A DNA stretch of 47,923 bases from Anaerotalea alkaliphila (GTDB lineage Bacteria; Bacillota; Clostridia; Lachnospirales; Vallitaleaceae). Position 1 is the first letter of the stretch; the number at the start of each line of letters is the position of its first letter. Where the stretch lies: assembly GCF_010179735.1 (NCBI RefSeq), contig NZ_JAAEEH010000025.1, positions 1 through 47,923 on the forward strand, in the 5' to 3' direction. Positions 1-7,394 of the stretch are shown piece after piece. Made by a program: the position numbers and the translations under genes. The notes beneath the pieces are model-generated. The model saw only the letters and a program-made list of their open reading frames with translations, ran no database searches and was not told where the DNA came from.

Positions 1-6
1 TTCCAT
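1..6 (-). CDS. 5' end of a leftward gene, first two codons only
   Basis: On the minus strand an ATG at 6-4 is followed by GAA before the window ends. It is preceded at a good distance by the strong ribosome binding site AAGGAGG (complement of 14-20). Only Met-Glu is visible, so the product cannot be named. The gene reads out of the window. Confidence 0.6.
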
Positions 7-13
7 GCGATAT

Positions 14-40
14 CCTCCTTGAAATAAGTTATATTCAAGG
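14..40 (-). promoter_or_regulatory. Ribosome binding site overlapped by an inverted repeat
   Basis: The arms CCTTGAA (17-23) and TTCAAGG (34-40) are complementary. In the leftward mRNA they would form a 7-bp hairpin that covers the first half of the AAGGAGG ribosome binding site of the gene starting at 6. It could be an RNA structure limiting translation or a protein-binding site on DNA. Only the repeat itself is seen; the function is inferred. Confidence 0.35.
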
Positions 41-96
41 GGCTTCGCCACATTTTTTGAGTGATTTGTCAAGTGTTTCATGAAATTTATTACAAA

Positions 97-136
97 GAAA
101 AAAGCCCTATATCAGTTACTGATATAGGGCTTTTTC
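97..136. terminator. Bidirectional intrinsic terminator
   Basis: A perfect 13-bp stem (103-115 with 119-131) has a TTA loop and is flanked by an A run on the left and a T run on the right. It works as a Rho-independent terminator in both directions. It ends the leftward lipoprotein transcript and insulates the gene at the window edge. Confidence 0.85.
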
Positions 137-184
137 TAATTTCTTAACTTAATGACATTGACCTTTCGGTCTGTTTTTTCTTGC

Positions 185-1129
185 CTATTCCTCCACCTGT
201 TCCGGTTGGACTTCCTGCCCGTCCACCGGCGGCTGGGGCTCCTCACCATCGTGGACATCCAGGCTCTCCTGGGGCAGGTAGGGCGAATTCACCGCCGTCG
301 AAATGGCAACCCATTCCCCGTCCTGCCAGTCATAGATGGTTTCGCAGTAGGCCAACGTCTCCTCCCCATCCATACCCATGAGTTTCACCGCATGGATCAG
401 CTCGTGGTCTCCGTCCATGTCCTTGTCCGCTGCGTTCCAGTAGGGTCCCCTGAAAGGTTCCGCCGCAAGTTCGACCGCCTTGAAGGCACCCCCCGCATCC
501 AGACCCAGGACATACTCCTCCTCCGGAACGGAAGAAGCGAGCACCAGGCTGGAGGGCTGCCTGAATTCCTTGCTCCAGATGTTCTCGTTGCCTCCCAGAT
601 CGTTCTCGAACAGCGCCACCGGCTCCGTACCTGCAAAGCTGTATGCAAAGCCTGCAAATGCCCCCACGGCCTCGTTGACCGACAGGACCACCATCACATC
701 CTTAATCTGGTTCCCTTCGAAATCCACGGTCAGCAAACGGTTCCCCTCCAGATGGGCGAACCTGGCCACCGGAATCTGGGTCAGCAGCAACTTCTCCTTT
801 GGACTGGCCAGCACAAGCTGGACGTCGTCGTACCCCACTGAGGGTGCTTCCACCCCCAGCAGCAGGATCCTCTCGGCCACCCCGTCCCCGTTCACATCCT
901 CCTGCAAGCTTTGGATTGCAGTATACTTTTCAATCTTCAACGCCTTCAACAAATCCTCATCGGATACTGCATACCCCTGTATTTCCTGTGCGGCAGCAGT
1001 CTCGTCATCCGACGGCACCCCGTTGGATCCTCCGAAACAGCCTCCGGATACGACCAGGGCGAGTCCCATGACCCCAAGCATCCCCGCTTTTTTGATAAGA
1101 ACCGCCAGGGAACTTTGTTTCTTGTCCAT
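185..1129 (-). CDS. Secreted lipoprotein of unknown function
   Basis: This 314-residue protein starts with a lysine-rich segment and a hydrophobic helix ending in VSGGC, so Cys31 is the likely lipidated residue and the mature protein is tethered outside the membrane. The body contains the Asp-rich segments DVNGDG and DMDGDH, resembling calcium-binding loops of FG-GAP/VCBS-like beta propellers. The C-terminus is acidic and low in complexity (Pro, Glu, Val, Gln). I chose the ATG at 1129 because GGGAGG lies just upstream; an upstream in-frame ATG would add 30 residues ahead of the signal peptide. It is a single gene with its own promoter and terminator. I do not recognise a specific function. 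Confidence 0.8.
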   Translation of the reverse strand: MDKKQSSLAVLIKKAGMLGVMGLALVVSGGCFGGSNGVPSDDETAAAQEIQGYAVSDEDLLKALKIEKYTAIQSLQEDVNGDGVAERILLLGVEAPSVGYDDVQLVLASPKEKLLLTQIPVARFAHLEGNRLLTVDFEGNQIKDVMVVLSVNEAVGAFAGFAYSFAGTEPVALFENDLGGNENIWSKEFRQPSSLVLASSVPEEEYVLGLDAGGAFKAVELAAEPFRGPYWNAADKDMDGDHELIHAVKLMGMDGEETLAYCETIYDWQDGEWVAISTAVNSPYLPQESLDVHDGEEPQPPVDGQEVQPEQVEE

Positions 1130-1190
1130 GATTTCCTCCCGCATGTTAATTGCATTCCTCCATGCGCATGCGCCGGAAGAGCATACGCCC

Positions 1191-1219
1191 ATAGTATCAC
1201 AGACCACCGCATTTTTCAA
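1191..1219 (-). promoter_or_regulatory. Sigma-A promoter of the lipoprotein gene
   Basis: On the minus strand TTGAAA and TACTAT are separated by 17 bp, about 60 bp upstream of the lipoprotein start. Confidence 0.6.
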
Positions 1220-1273
1220 GACTGGCCGCTTTCACCCTTGCGGAAGATTGTCTAGAAAAAGACAAAATATCCT

Positions 1274-1302
1274 TTGAGTTTTCCCCCGGATTTTGGTAAA
1301 CT
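1274..1302 (+). promoter_or_regulatory. Sigma-A promoter of the IscU-like/GGGtGRT operon
   Basis: TTGAGT and TAAACT are separated by 17 bp. The leader of about 75 nt contains a small hairpin (AAGCC AAAA GGCTT) just before the AAGGAG ribosome binding site. Confidence 0.55.
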
Positions 1303-1382
1303 ATTGTATGTGTGTGAAGTTCGGTTCCGTATTAAGCAAACTGAAGCCAAAAGGCTTATAGTAAGGAAGGAGATCCATAATA

Positions 1383-2075
1383 ATGATTTACTCTCATGAA
1401 GTGAAAGACATGTGTGTTGTTGCAAAAGGACCCAAGCATGGTCCAGCCCCCATTCCCGTTGAGGGACGTTGGGTCAAGGCCTACGATGTGAAGGACATTT
1501 CCGGCCTTACCCATGGTGTGGGCTGGTGCGCACCCCAACAAGGCGCATGCAAGCTTACCTTGAACGTAAAAGACGGAATCATCGAAGAGGCGCTGATCGA
1601 GACCCTTGGATGTTCCGGGATGACCCATTCCGCCGCCATGGCTTCCGAACTGCTTCCGGGAAAGACAATCCTCGAAGCCCTGAACACAGACCTGGTCTGC
1701 GATGCGATCAATACGGCAATGCGTGAACTTTTCCTTCAGATCGCCTACGGCCGGACACAAACCGCTTTTTCCGAGGACGGTCTGCCCATCGGTGCCGGAC
1801 TGGAAGACCTGGGCAAAGGCCTTAGGAGCCAAGTCGGCACCATGTTTGGAACCAAAGCCAAAGGCACCCGTTACCTCGAGATGGCCGAAGGATACGTCAC
1901 CAGCATGGCGCTGGACGAGAACAGCGAGGTCATCGGCTACAAGTTCGTCCACCTGGGAAAAATGATGGAAATGATCGGCAACGGCGTGGGCGCGGAAGAG
2001 GCCCTGTCAAAAGCCACCAGCCAGTACGGCAGATACGATGAAGGCGTGAAGCACATCAACCCAAGGAAAGAATAG
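1383..2075 (+). CDS. IscU/NifU-like iron-sulfur scaffold family protein paired with GGGtGRT
   Basis: This 230-residue protein contains an IscU/NifU N-terminal-like fold. Cysteines that could bind metal or a cluster are at 11, 49, 56, 77 (in GCSGMTHSA, reminiscent of the IscU second Cys motif) and 106 (LVCDAI). It is longer than a typical IscU of about 130 residues, with an extra C-terminal region rich in Gly and Met. The start has AAGGAG about 10 nt upstream. It is the first gene of a two-gene operon, 33 bp before the GGGtGRT gene. The pair is known from anaerobic Firmicutes, but I know of no experimentally defined job. A role in Fe-S assembly or delivery is inferred from the family only. Confidence 0.75.
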   Translation: MIYSHEVKDMCVVAKGPKHGPAPIPVEGRWVKAYDVKDISGLTHGVGWCAPQQGACKLTLNVKDGIIEEALIETLGCSGMTHSAAMASELLPGKTILEALNTDLVCDAINTAMRELFLQIAYGRTQTAFSEDGLPIGAGLEDLGKGLRSQVGTMFGTKAKGTRYLEMAEGYVTSMALDENSEVIGYKFVHLGKMMEMIGNGVGAEEALSKATSQYGRYDEGVKHINPRKE

Positions 2076-2108
2076 CACCCACCAAAGAAGATCAGGAGGA
2101 CGAATAGA

Positions 2109-3107
2109 ATGGCTTTGTTTGAAAGTTACGAGAGAAGAATAAATCAAATCATCCCCGTATTGGAGCAGTACGGCATGAAGTCTTTGGAAGAAGCGGACCA
2201 GCTCTGCAAGGACAAGGGCATCGATGTGAAGGAAATCGTAAAATCCATCCAGCCCATCTGCTTTGAGAACGCCCTCTGGGCTTATACCCTGGGTGCCGCC
2301 ATCGCCATCAAGAAGGGGGCCACCGCCGCCGCCGACGCCGCGGAAGCCATCGGAGAAGGCATCCAGGCGTTCTGCATCCCCGGTTCCGTAGCCGACCAGC
2401 GCAAAGTGGGCATCGGACACGGAAACCTGGCTGCCATGCTGCTTAGGGAAGAGACCACCTGTTTCGCTTTCCTGGCCGGTCACGAGTCCTTTGCCGCTGC
2501 CGAAGGCGCCATCGGAATCGCACGTTCCGCCAACCGCGTGCGCAAGGAACCCCTCCGTGTCATCCTGAACGGACTGGGCAAAGACGCGGCGTACATCATC
2601 TCCCGGATCAACGGCTTCACCTATGTGGAGACCGAGTTCGACTACTATACGGGCAAGCTGAACATCCTGGAGGAGAAGCCCTTCTCCAAAGGCGACAAGG
2701 CCAAAGTCAAATGCTATGGTGCCGACGATGTCATGGAAGGTGTCGCCATCATGCATCATGAGAACGTGGGTGTGTCCATCACCGGAAACTCCACAAACCC
2801 CACCCGCTTCCAGCATCCGGTTGCCGGCACCTACAAAAAGGAGTGCCTCGAGCAGGGCAAGAAGTTCTTCTCCGTCGCATCCGGCGGTGGTACTGGCCGC
2901 ACGCTCCATCCGGACAACATGGCTGCCGGCCCCGCTTCCTACGGCATGACAGACACCATGGGCCGGATGCACTCCGACGCCCAGTTCGCCGGATCCTCTT
3001 CCGTTCCCGCCCACGTGGAAATGATGGGACTCATCGGCATGGGCAACAACCCGATGGTCGGCGCCACCGTATCCGTAGCTGTGGCCATCGAGGAAGGCTG
3101 CAGATAG
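2109..3107 (+). CDS. GGGtGRT family protein
   Basis: The signature GGGTGRT is at residues 259-265 of 332, the hallmark of the GGGtGRT protein family, whose function is unknown. The protein has no signal peptide and no long hydrophobic segment, so it is likely cytoplasmic. A Gly-Ala-rich region (62-86) and many conserved-looking His residues (HHENV, HPVAG, LHPDN) suggest a ligand or metal site; that is a guess. It starts 33 bp after the IscU-like gene behind AGGAGG and surely shares its mRNA. The last codons lie inside the palindromic terminator. The size is normal for the family and the gene looks intact. Confidence 0.88.
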   Translation: MALFESYERRINQIIPVLEQYGMKSLEEADQLCKDKGIDVKEIVKSIQPICFENALWAYTLGAAIAIKKGATAAADAAEAIGEGIQAFCIPGSVADQRKVGIGHGNLAAMLLREETTCFAFLAGHESFAAAEGAIGIARSANRVRKEPLRVILNGLGKDAAYIISRINGFTYVETEFDYYTGKLNILEEKPFSKGDKAKVKCYGADDVMEGVAIMHHENVGVSITGNSTNPTRFQHPVAGTYKKECLEQGKKFFSVASGGGTGRTLHPDNMAAGPASYGMTDTMGRMHSDAQFAGSSSVPAHVEMMGLIGMGNNPMVGATVSVAVAIEEGCR

Positions 3108-3159
3108 CAAGGCAACAAAAAAAGCGCTAACGCGCTTTTTTTGTTGCCTTGCTATCTGC
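3100..3159. terminator. 60-bp palindromic terminator shared by two convergent genes
   Basis: Two perfect 28-bp arms (3100-3127 and 3132-3159) flank a TAAC loop. The GCGC core is bracketed by runs of seven A and seven T. The stop codons of both convergent genes, read AGA TAG on each strand, lie inside the arms. Confidence 0.92.
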
Positions 3160-3682
3160 CAGGGCCCTTCTCAGGAGCCGGGTAGGTTTCCTCGAAGGTG
3201 TCTACGGTCACTTTCTTCATGACCTGGTCTTCCCTTGGCTTGTCATTTCCATCCCTGGGAACGGAGACGATTTTGTCCGCCACCTCCTGGCCTTCCACGA
3301 TTTTTCCAAAGGCGGCATACTGGCCGTCCAAGTGGGGGGAATCCGCCACCATGAGAAAGAATTGGGATCCTGCGGAATTGGGGTTCATGCTTCTCGCCAT
3401 GGAAATGACCCCCTTGGTGTGTTTCAGGCTGTTCTTGAAGCCGTTGCTGGTGAACTCCCCTTTGATGGAATATCCGGGATTCCCCATTCCTGTGCCGTCC
3501 GGGCATCCCCCTTGGATCATGAATCCGGGGATTACCCTGTGGAAAGTCAAGCCGTCGTAGAAGCCCTTCTGCACCAGCTCCACGAAATTGTTCACTGTAT
3601 TGGGTGCGATTTCGGGGTACAGCTCCACCTTGATGACTCCTTGGGTAGTTTCGAATTCGACAATCGGATTCTGTTTTTCCAT
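3152..3682 (-). CDS. Cyclophilin-type peptidyl-prolyl cis-trans isomerase
   Basis: This 176-residue single-domain cyclophilin catalyses cis-trans isomerisation of X-Pro bonds. Family signatures are FHRVIPGFMIQGG, the active-site Arg in HRV, MARSMNPNSAGSQFF and the short active-site loop around LDGQYAAFG. No signal peptide is present, so it is cytoplasmic. GGAGG precedes the ATG by 6 nt. The C-terminal tail (PAPEKGPGR) runs into the shared palindromic terminator. It is monocistronic and convergent with the GGGtGRT operon. Confidence 0.93.
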   Translation of the reverse strand: MEKQNPIVEFETTQGVIKVELYPEIAPNTVNNFVELVQKGFYDGLTFHRVIPGFMIQGGCPDGTGMGNPGYSIKGEFTSNGFKNSLKHTKGVISMARSMNPNSAGSQFFLMVADSPHLDGQYAAFGKIVEGQEVADKIVSVPRDGNDKPREDQVMKKVTVDTFEETYPAPEKGPGR

Positions 3683-3821
3683 CTCATACCTCCATTGAAA
3701 TTATTTTCAAAATTGTGCCGGCGGCATACCACTTTTACCTTTCCAGGTAGTACAATGAGGTTGTCCATACTTTCATTGGTTGTGGCCGTCTTGGCCGCAG
3801 GAAAGGAGCAGCCTGCATCCC

Positions 3822-4382
3822 ATGGATTCCAGCCCATACAGGACCAACATCTTCTACTACACCCTTTACGGCATCAACCGGGCTTCCCTTTTCAGGGAAA
3901 ACGCGGACAGGGAGCACTTCCTGGCATGCCTTAAAGCGGTCAAATCCCGATCCAACCTGCACTTCTTCGCCTACAGCCTGATGGAGGACTCCATCAAATT
4001 CCTGGTGGGCTCACAAAGCGGTCTGGACCTCCAGGCCATGCTGGTCCGTTTGCAAAAGGCCTACACCCGGTACTACAAGAAGAAATACCGGTGGGAAGGC
4101 ACCCTGTTTTCCAAGAGGCCGGTATCCAAGATCATGGATTTTGAAGGCCTCTTCCAGGACTGGCTGGCGGAAATCCACAACAGCCCCGTCGCTTGCCGTC
4201 TGGCGGAAAATCCTTTCGACTGCTACAGCAGTTACCGGGACTATATACTCCAGGACGACAGCATCGTGGATGGCAGGCTGCTGCTGTCTTTTTTGGGGGA
4301 AGCGCCGGACAAGGTCCGTGCCATACCCCGTTTGCTGGGCCCCTCCTTTACACGGGAAGGTGGTACTGGCGGTACAAACTGA
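3822..4382 (+). CDS. REP-associated tyrosine transposase (Y1)-like protein lacking the HUH motif
   Basis: The 186-residue protein has the overall shape of RAYT/IS200-like Y1 transposases: an N-terminal YRTNIFYYTLYGINR segment, FFAYSLMEDSIKFLV where active enzymes have the His-hydrophobic-His motif, a Tyr-rich helix (AYTRYYKKKYRWEG) where the nucleophile normally sits, and the terminal SSYRDYI motif. The two metal-binding histidines are replaced by SIK (57-59), so metal-dependent strand cleavage is unlikely, while DNA binding may remain. The ATG at 3822 is behind AAGGAG at a longish 13-nt spacing; a TTG start at 3780 is possible. The 3' end overlaps the convergent reductase gene by 35 bp. It is probably a domesticated or decaying transposase. 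Confidence 0.7.
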   Translation: MDSSPYRTNIFYYTLYGINRASLFRENADREHFLACLKAVKSRSNLHFFAYSLMEDSIKFLVGSQSGLDLQAMLVRLQKAYTRYYKKKYRWEGTLFSKRPVSKIMDFEGLFQDWLAEIHNSPVACRLAENPFDCYSSYRDYILQDDSIVDGRLLLSFLGEAPDKVRAIPRLLGPSFTREGGTGGTN

Positions 4383-6006
4383 ATCCCCCCATCAGGTTTC
4401 TGGTTTTGAAGCCTTTCTGCCCGAGGATTCTGGATGCCACATGGCCACGCACGCCTACGGCACAGAATATCACAATTTCCTTGCTGCTGTCAAGTTCCCC
4501 CACCCTCTCCCTGAGCTCATCCACAGGGATATGGAGGCTTCCGGGAATCGTTCCCCGCTTGTGTTCATACTCCGTGCGCACATCCAGGAAGACGCTCTTC
4601 TCCAGGTCCACATCCGGAATCTCCTCCACACGGATGGGGTCCATCAGGCCGTCCAGGATGTTTTCCGCCACGAACCCAACCATGTTCACCGGATCCTTTG
4701 CGGAGGAATAGGGGGGTGCATATGCCAGTTCCAACTCTGTCAGGTCATAGACGCTGGCGCCGAAACGGATTGCAGTCGCGATGACATCGATTCTTTTTTC
4801 AACGCCCTCCGTTCCCACCGCCTGGGCACCCAGCACTTTCCCGTCCGCCGCGAAAAGCAGTTTGATCCAGATGGTCTGGGCTCCGGGATAATAGCCCGCA
4901 TGGGAGTTGGGCAAAGCATGTACCACATGGTAATCCTTTCCGTAGACCTTCCCCAGACGCTGGAGGGTCTTTTCGTTCGTACCGGTGCTGGATACGGTCA
5001 GGTCGAATACCTTGGCCACAGAAGTGCCCTGGGAGCCCTTGTAGCGCTTACTGGCACCTGCGATGTTGTCCGCCACAATCCTTCCCTGCTTGTTGGCCGG
5101 TCCCGCCAGGGGGATCATGGTCTTGCCGCCATTGATGAAGTCCACCACGTCTGCGGCATCCCCCAAGGCGTAGATGTTCTCGTCCGAGGTCTTCAGGTTC
5201 TCGTCCACCACAATGCCGCCCCGCTCGTTGACCTCCAGTCCTGCCGCCTTGGCCAGCTCCCCGTTGGGTTTGATGCCGATGGACAGGATGACAAGGTCGC
5301 TGGGAATACGGGTTCCATCGGAAAGGACCACCTCCGTGCCATCCCCGTTCTGGACGAATTCTTTCACCCCATTGTTGAGATGAAGCTGGACCCCTTTCTT
5401 CTTCAGATGCCCATGCACGATCTGTGCCATCTCGAAGTCGATGGGCATCATGACCTGGGGCGCCATTTCCGCAATGTTCACCTTCAGACCAAGGTCATGG
5501 AGATTTTCCGCCATCTCCAGGCCGATGAATCCTCCGCCGATGACCGTTGCTGATTCCAGGTCATGCTCGTTCACGAACGCCTTTATGGCATCGGTATCGG
5601 GGATGTTCCAAAGGCTGAAGATGTTCTTTCCGTCGATGCCCGGAATCGGCGGCCGCAAGGGTGTGGATCCCGGAGAAAGGACTAGTACGTCATAACTTTC
5701 GTCATAGGTTTTTCCGCTCTTGTGGTCTTGGACAGAAACTTTCTTGCCCTCCTTGTCGATGGATACAACCTCATTCAGTACCCGCACATCCACCCCGAAA
5801 CGCTCGTTGAAGGATTCCGGCGTCTGCAGCAGGAGCTCGTCCCTGTCCTCTATGGTCCCGCCGATATAGTAGGGCAGGCCGCAGTTGGCAAAGGAAATGT
5901 ACTCCCCTCTTTCAAACAGGATGATTTCCGCATTCTCGTCCACTCTTCTCAATCTGGCGGCTGCTGTGGCGCCTCCTGCAACTCCACCAACGATGACTAC
6001 TTTCAT
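4348..6006 (-). CDS. CoA-disulfide reductase/NADH oxidase family flavoprotein with C-terminal rhodanese domain
   Basis: The 552-residue protein has an FAD-binding Rossmann motif (VIVGGVAGGATAAARLRR), the single redox Cys42 in SFANCGLPYY, a second nucleotide-binding motif (GGGFIGLEMAEN), the FAD-contact motif YALGDAADV, and a C-terminal rhodanese domain with active Cys515 in FCAVGVRG. This is the CoADR-RHD architecture, which reduces CoA disulfide, CoA persulfide or polysulfide with NAD(P)H. It probably handles thiols and sulfane sulfur or oxygen stress in the cytoplasm. The ATG at 6006 has AGGAG 8 nt upstream. The promoter and an inverted repeat lie in the divergent region shared with the AI-2E family gene. 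Confidence 0.92.
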   Translation of the reverse strand: MKVVIVGGVAGGATAAARLRRVDENAEIILFERGEYISFANCGLPYYIGGTIEDRDELLLQTPESFNERFGVDVRVLNEVVSIDKEGKKVSVQDHKSGKTYDESYDVLVLSPGSTPLRPPIPGIDGKNIFSLWNIPDTDAIKAFVNEHDLESATVIGGGFIGLEMAENLHDLGLKVNIAEMAPQVMMPIDFEMAQIVHGHLKKKGVQLHLNNGVKEFVQNGDGTEVVLSDGTRIPSDLVILSIGIKPNGELAKAAGLEVNERGGIVVDENLKTSDENIYALGDAADVVDFINGGKTMIPLAGPANKQGRIVADNIAGASKRYKGSQGTSVAKVFDLTVSSTGTNEKTLQRLGKVYGKDYHVVHALPNSHAGYYPGAQTIWIKLLFAADGKVLGAQAVGTEGVEKRIDVIATAIRFGASVYDLTELELAYAPPYSSAKDPVNMVGFVAENILDGLMDPIRVEEIPDVDLEKSVFLDVRTEYEHKRGTIPGSLHIPVDELRERVGELDSSKEIVIFCAVGVRGHVASRILGQKGFKTRNLMGGFSLYRQYHLPV

Positions 6007-6067
6007 ATTTTCCGCTCCTTTTGTTGTTATTTTTTTCTCAATCAAATCCTCAACTCTTGTATATTTG

Positions 6068-6097
6068 TATATTACGATATATTCTTAGTTTTGTCAA
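6068..6097 (-). promoter_or_regulatory. Promoter of the CoA-disulfide reductase gene with overlapping inverted repeat
   Basis: A consensus TTGACA (complement of 6092-6097) is 17 bp from TAATAT (complement of 6069-6074). An AT-rich inverted repeat TATAT-n4-ATATA (6068-6081) covers the -10 box, a natural place for a repressor such as the ArsR/CsoR-type sulfur sensors that often control such genes; the regulator type is only a guess. Confidence 0.65.
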
Positions 6098-6135
6098 GGG
6101 TGACTTCCCTCTATTGCATTCCCCCCCCAAATTGG

Positions 6136-6152
6136 GTATGATATTATCATAC
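6136..6152. promoter_or_regulatory. 17-bp perfect palindrome upstream of the AI-2E family gene
   Basis: GTATGATATTATCATAC is a perfect palindrome about a single central T, 30 bp before the AI-2E family start. It contains a TATGAT/TATTAT -10-like box. It is a likely operator, or a combined promoter-operator. Confidence 0.45.
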
Positions 6153-6182
6153 GGACTGTCCCGTCCCCAGGAGGTGCTCGCA

Positions 6183-7322
6183 ATGGAAAACCGAAGGCAA
6201 TACAGCCCCTATCGTCTGCTCCCCTTCATCCTGATCGTGCTGATGATGATCAAACTCTTGTTCACGGAAGGGACCTTTTCCTGGTTCACCGCAGCCTTCC
6301 GGCCGGTTCCCAACCTGATTGTCTTCACATACCTTTTTTATCCTCTAACCCAGTACTATCTAAGGAAATTCAAGGACAGGCGGTCGCTGGCCGTTTCTGC
6401 AGCCTACGGAACCGCACTGCTCTCCATCGTCCTCTTTTTTGTACTGATCGTACCCAGCATGGTTTCCAGCGTGCGGATGCTCATGGAGAACATGCCCTCG
6501 ACGGAGCAGATGGTCGACGCGGTTTCTTCCTGGCCTTTCCTATCCAATTATCTGGCCACCACCAGCATCGCCAGTCTGATCGAGACCCTCCAGTCCGCCC
6601 TGATCAGCTACGCCCAGAGCCTGATCCAATATTCCAGCCGCATCCTGGGCTCCCTGGCCTCTTTTGCCACCACCTTGGGCATTTTCCTCCTCTCCTTGAT
6701 CCTGTCCTTCCTGGCCCTGCGGGACATCAATGACATTCCGGAGAAGATGGCACTGGCGACACGGGCTTTCCTGCCCGCCCCCCTGGCGGACATCATCCTG
6801 AAGGTGGGTCCCATGCTGGACCGGTCGGTGAAGAAGTTCATCATAGGGAAGCTCTACACCTGCCTTTACCTGGGGCTGATGGTGGCCGGAGGAATTCTGG
6901 TCTTCAACCTCCTGTCCCCCGTGAACATCCCCTACGTGCTGCTGATCGCATTCATCATCGGAATCACCAACATCATCCCCTATCTGGGCCCCATCTTCGG
7001 AACCATCCCCTGCCTTCTGATCGCCGCCTTCTCGGGTTTCTGGCCGGTGGTGGCCCTGTTGGCCATCATCTATGGCGCACAGCAGATCGACAACATCATC
7101 GTCACACCCCGGATTGTGGGGGATTCCGTAGGCCTGCAGCCGTTCTGGGTCCTTCTGGCGGTGGTCGTGGGCGCCGGCCTCTATGGCCCCCTGGGGATGG
7201 TCCTGATGGTTCCCGTGACTTCGGTCATCCTCCAGCTGGTGAACGAACACACCAATCTCTACCGGAAGCGGCAGGCATCCGAATCTGCAGCGGATGTCCT
7301 GGAGGATTCCGACCAGGACTAG
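6183..7322 (+). CDS. AI-2E family transporter (PerM/TqsA-like membrane protein)
   Basis: The 379-residue polytopic protein has two N-terminal helices, a soluble loop (about residues 85-150), a central pair of helices, and the family motif region FIIGITNIIPYLGPIFG followed by a last group of helices including LLAVVVGAGLYGPLGM. The family comprises about eight-helix integral membrane proteins first linked to autoinducer-2 export; many members act as other exporters or ion/proton antiporters, so the substrate is open. The ATG at 6183 follows AGGAGGTG by 8 nt. The C-terminal cytoplasmic tail is acidic (ESAADVLEDSDQD). The gene stands alone, divergent from CoADR, with a strong terminator behind it. 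Confidence 0.88.
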   Translation: MENRRQYSPYRLLPFILIVLMMIKLLFTEGTFSWFTAAFRPVPNLIVFTYLFYPLTQYYLRKFKDRRSLAVSAAYGTALLSIVLFFVLIVPSMVSSVRMLMENMPSTEQMVDAVSSWPFLSNYLATTSIASLIETLQSALISYAQSLIQYSSRILGSLASFATTLGIFLLSLILSFLALRDINDIPEKMALATRAFLPAPLADIILKVGPMLDRSVKKFIIGKLYTCLYLGLMVAGGILVFNLLSPVNIPYVLLIAFIIGITNIIPYLGPIFGTIPCLLIAAFSGFWPVVALLAIIYGAQQIDNIIVTPRIVGDSVGLQPFWVLLAVVVGAGLYGPLGMVLMVPVTSVILQLVNEHTNLYRKRQASESAADVLEDSDQD

Positions 7323-7342
7323 CAACTTCCCTCCAGCGGCAC

Positions 7343-7391
7343 AAAAAACGCGGGCTTCCAAGTCGATCCACTTGGAAGCCCGCGTTTTTTT
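7343..7391. terminator. Bidirectional intrinsic terminator
   Basis: A perfect 15-bp stem (7349-7363 with 7370-7384), a 6-nt loop, six A on the left and seven T on the right. It ends both the AI-2E family gene and the leftward activase-era unit. Confidence 0.9.
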
Positions 7392-7394
7392 GCC

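Noticed and set aside
2007-3110. A 367-codon frame on the minus strand opposite the GGGtGRT gene
   Set aside because: It is a shadow of a recognised family gene, rich in Gly/His/Val, without any motif or start signal.
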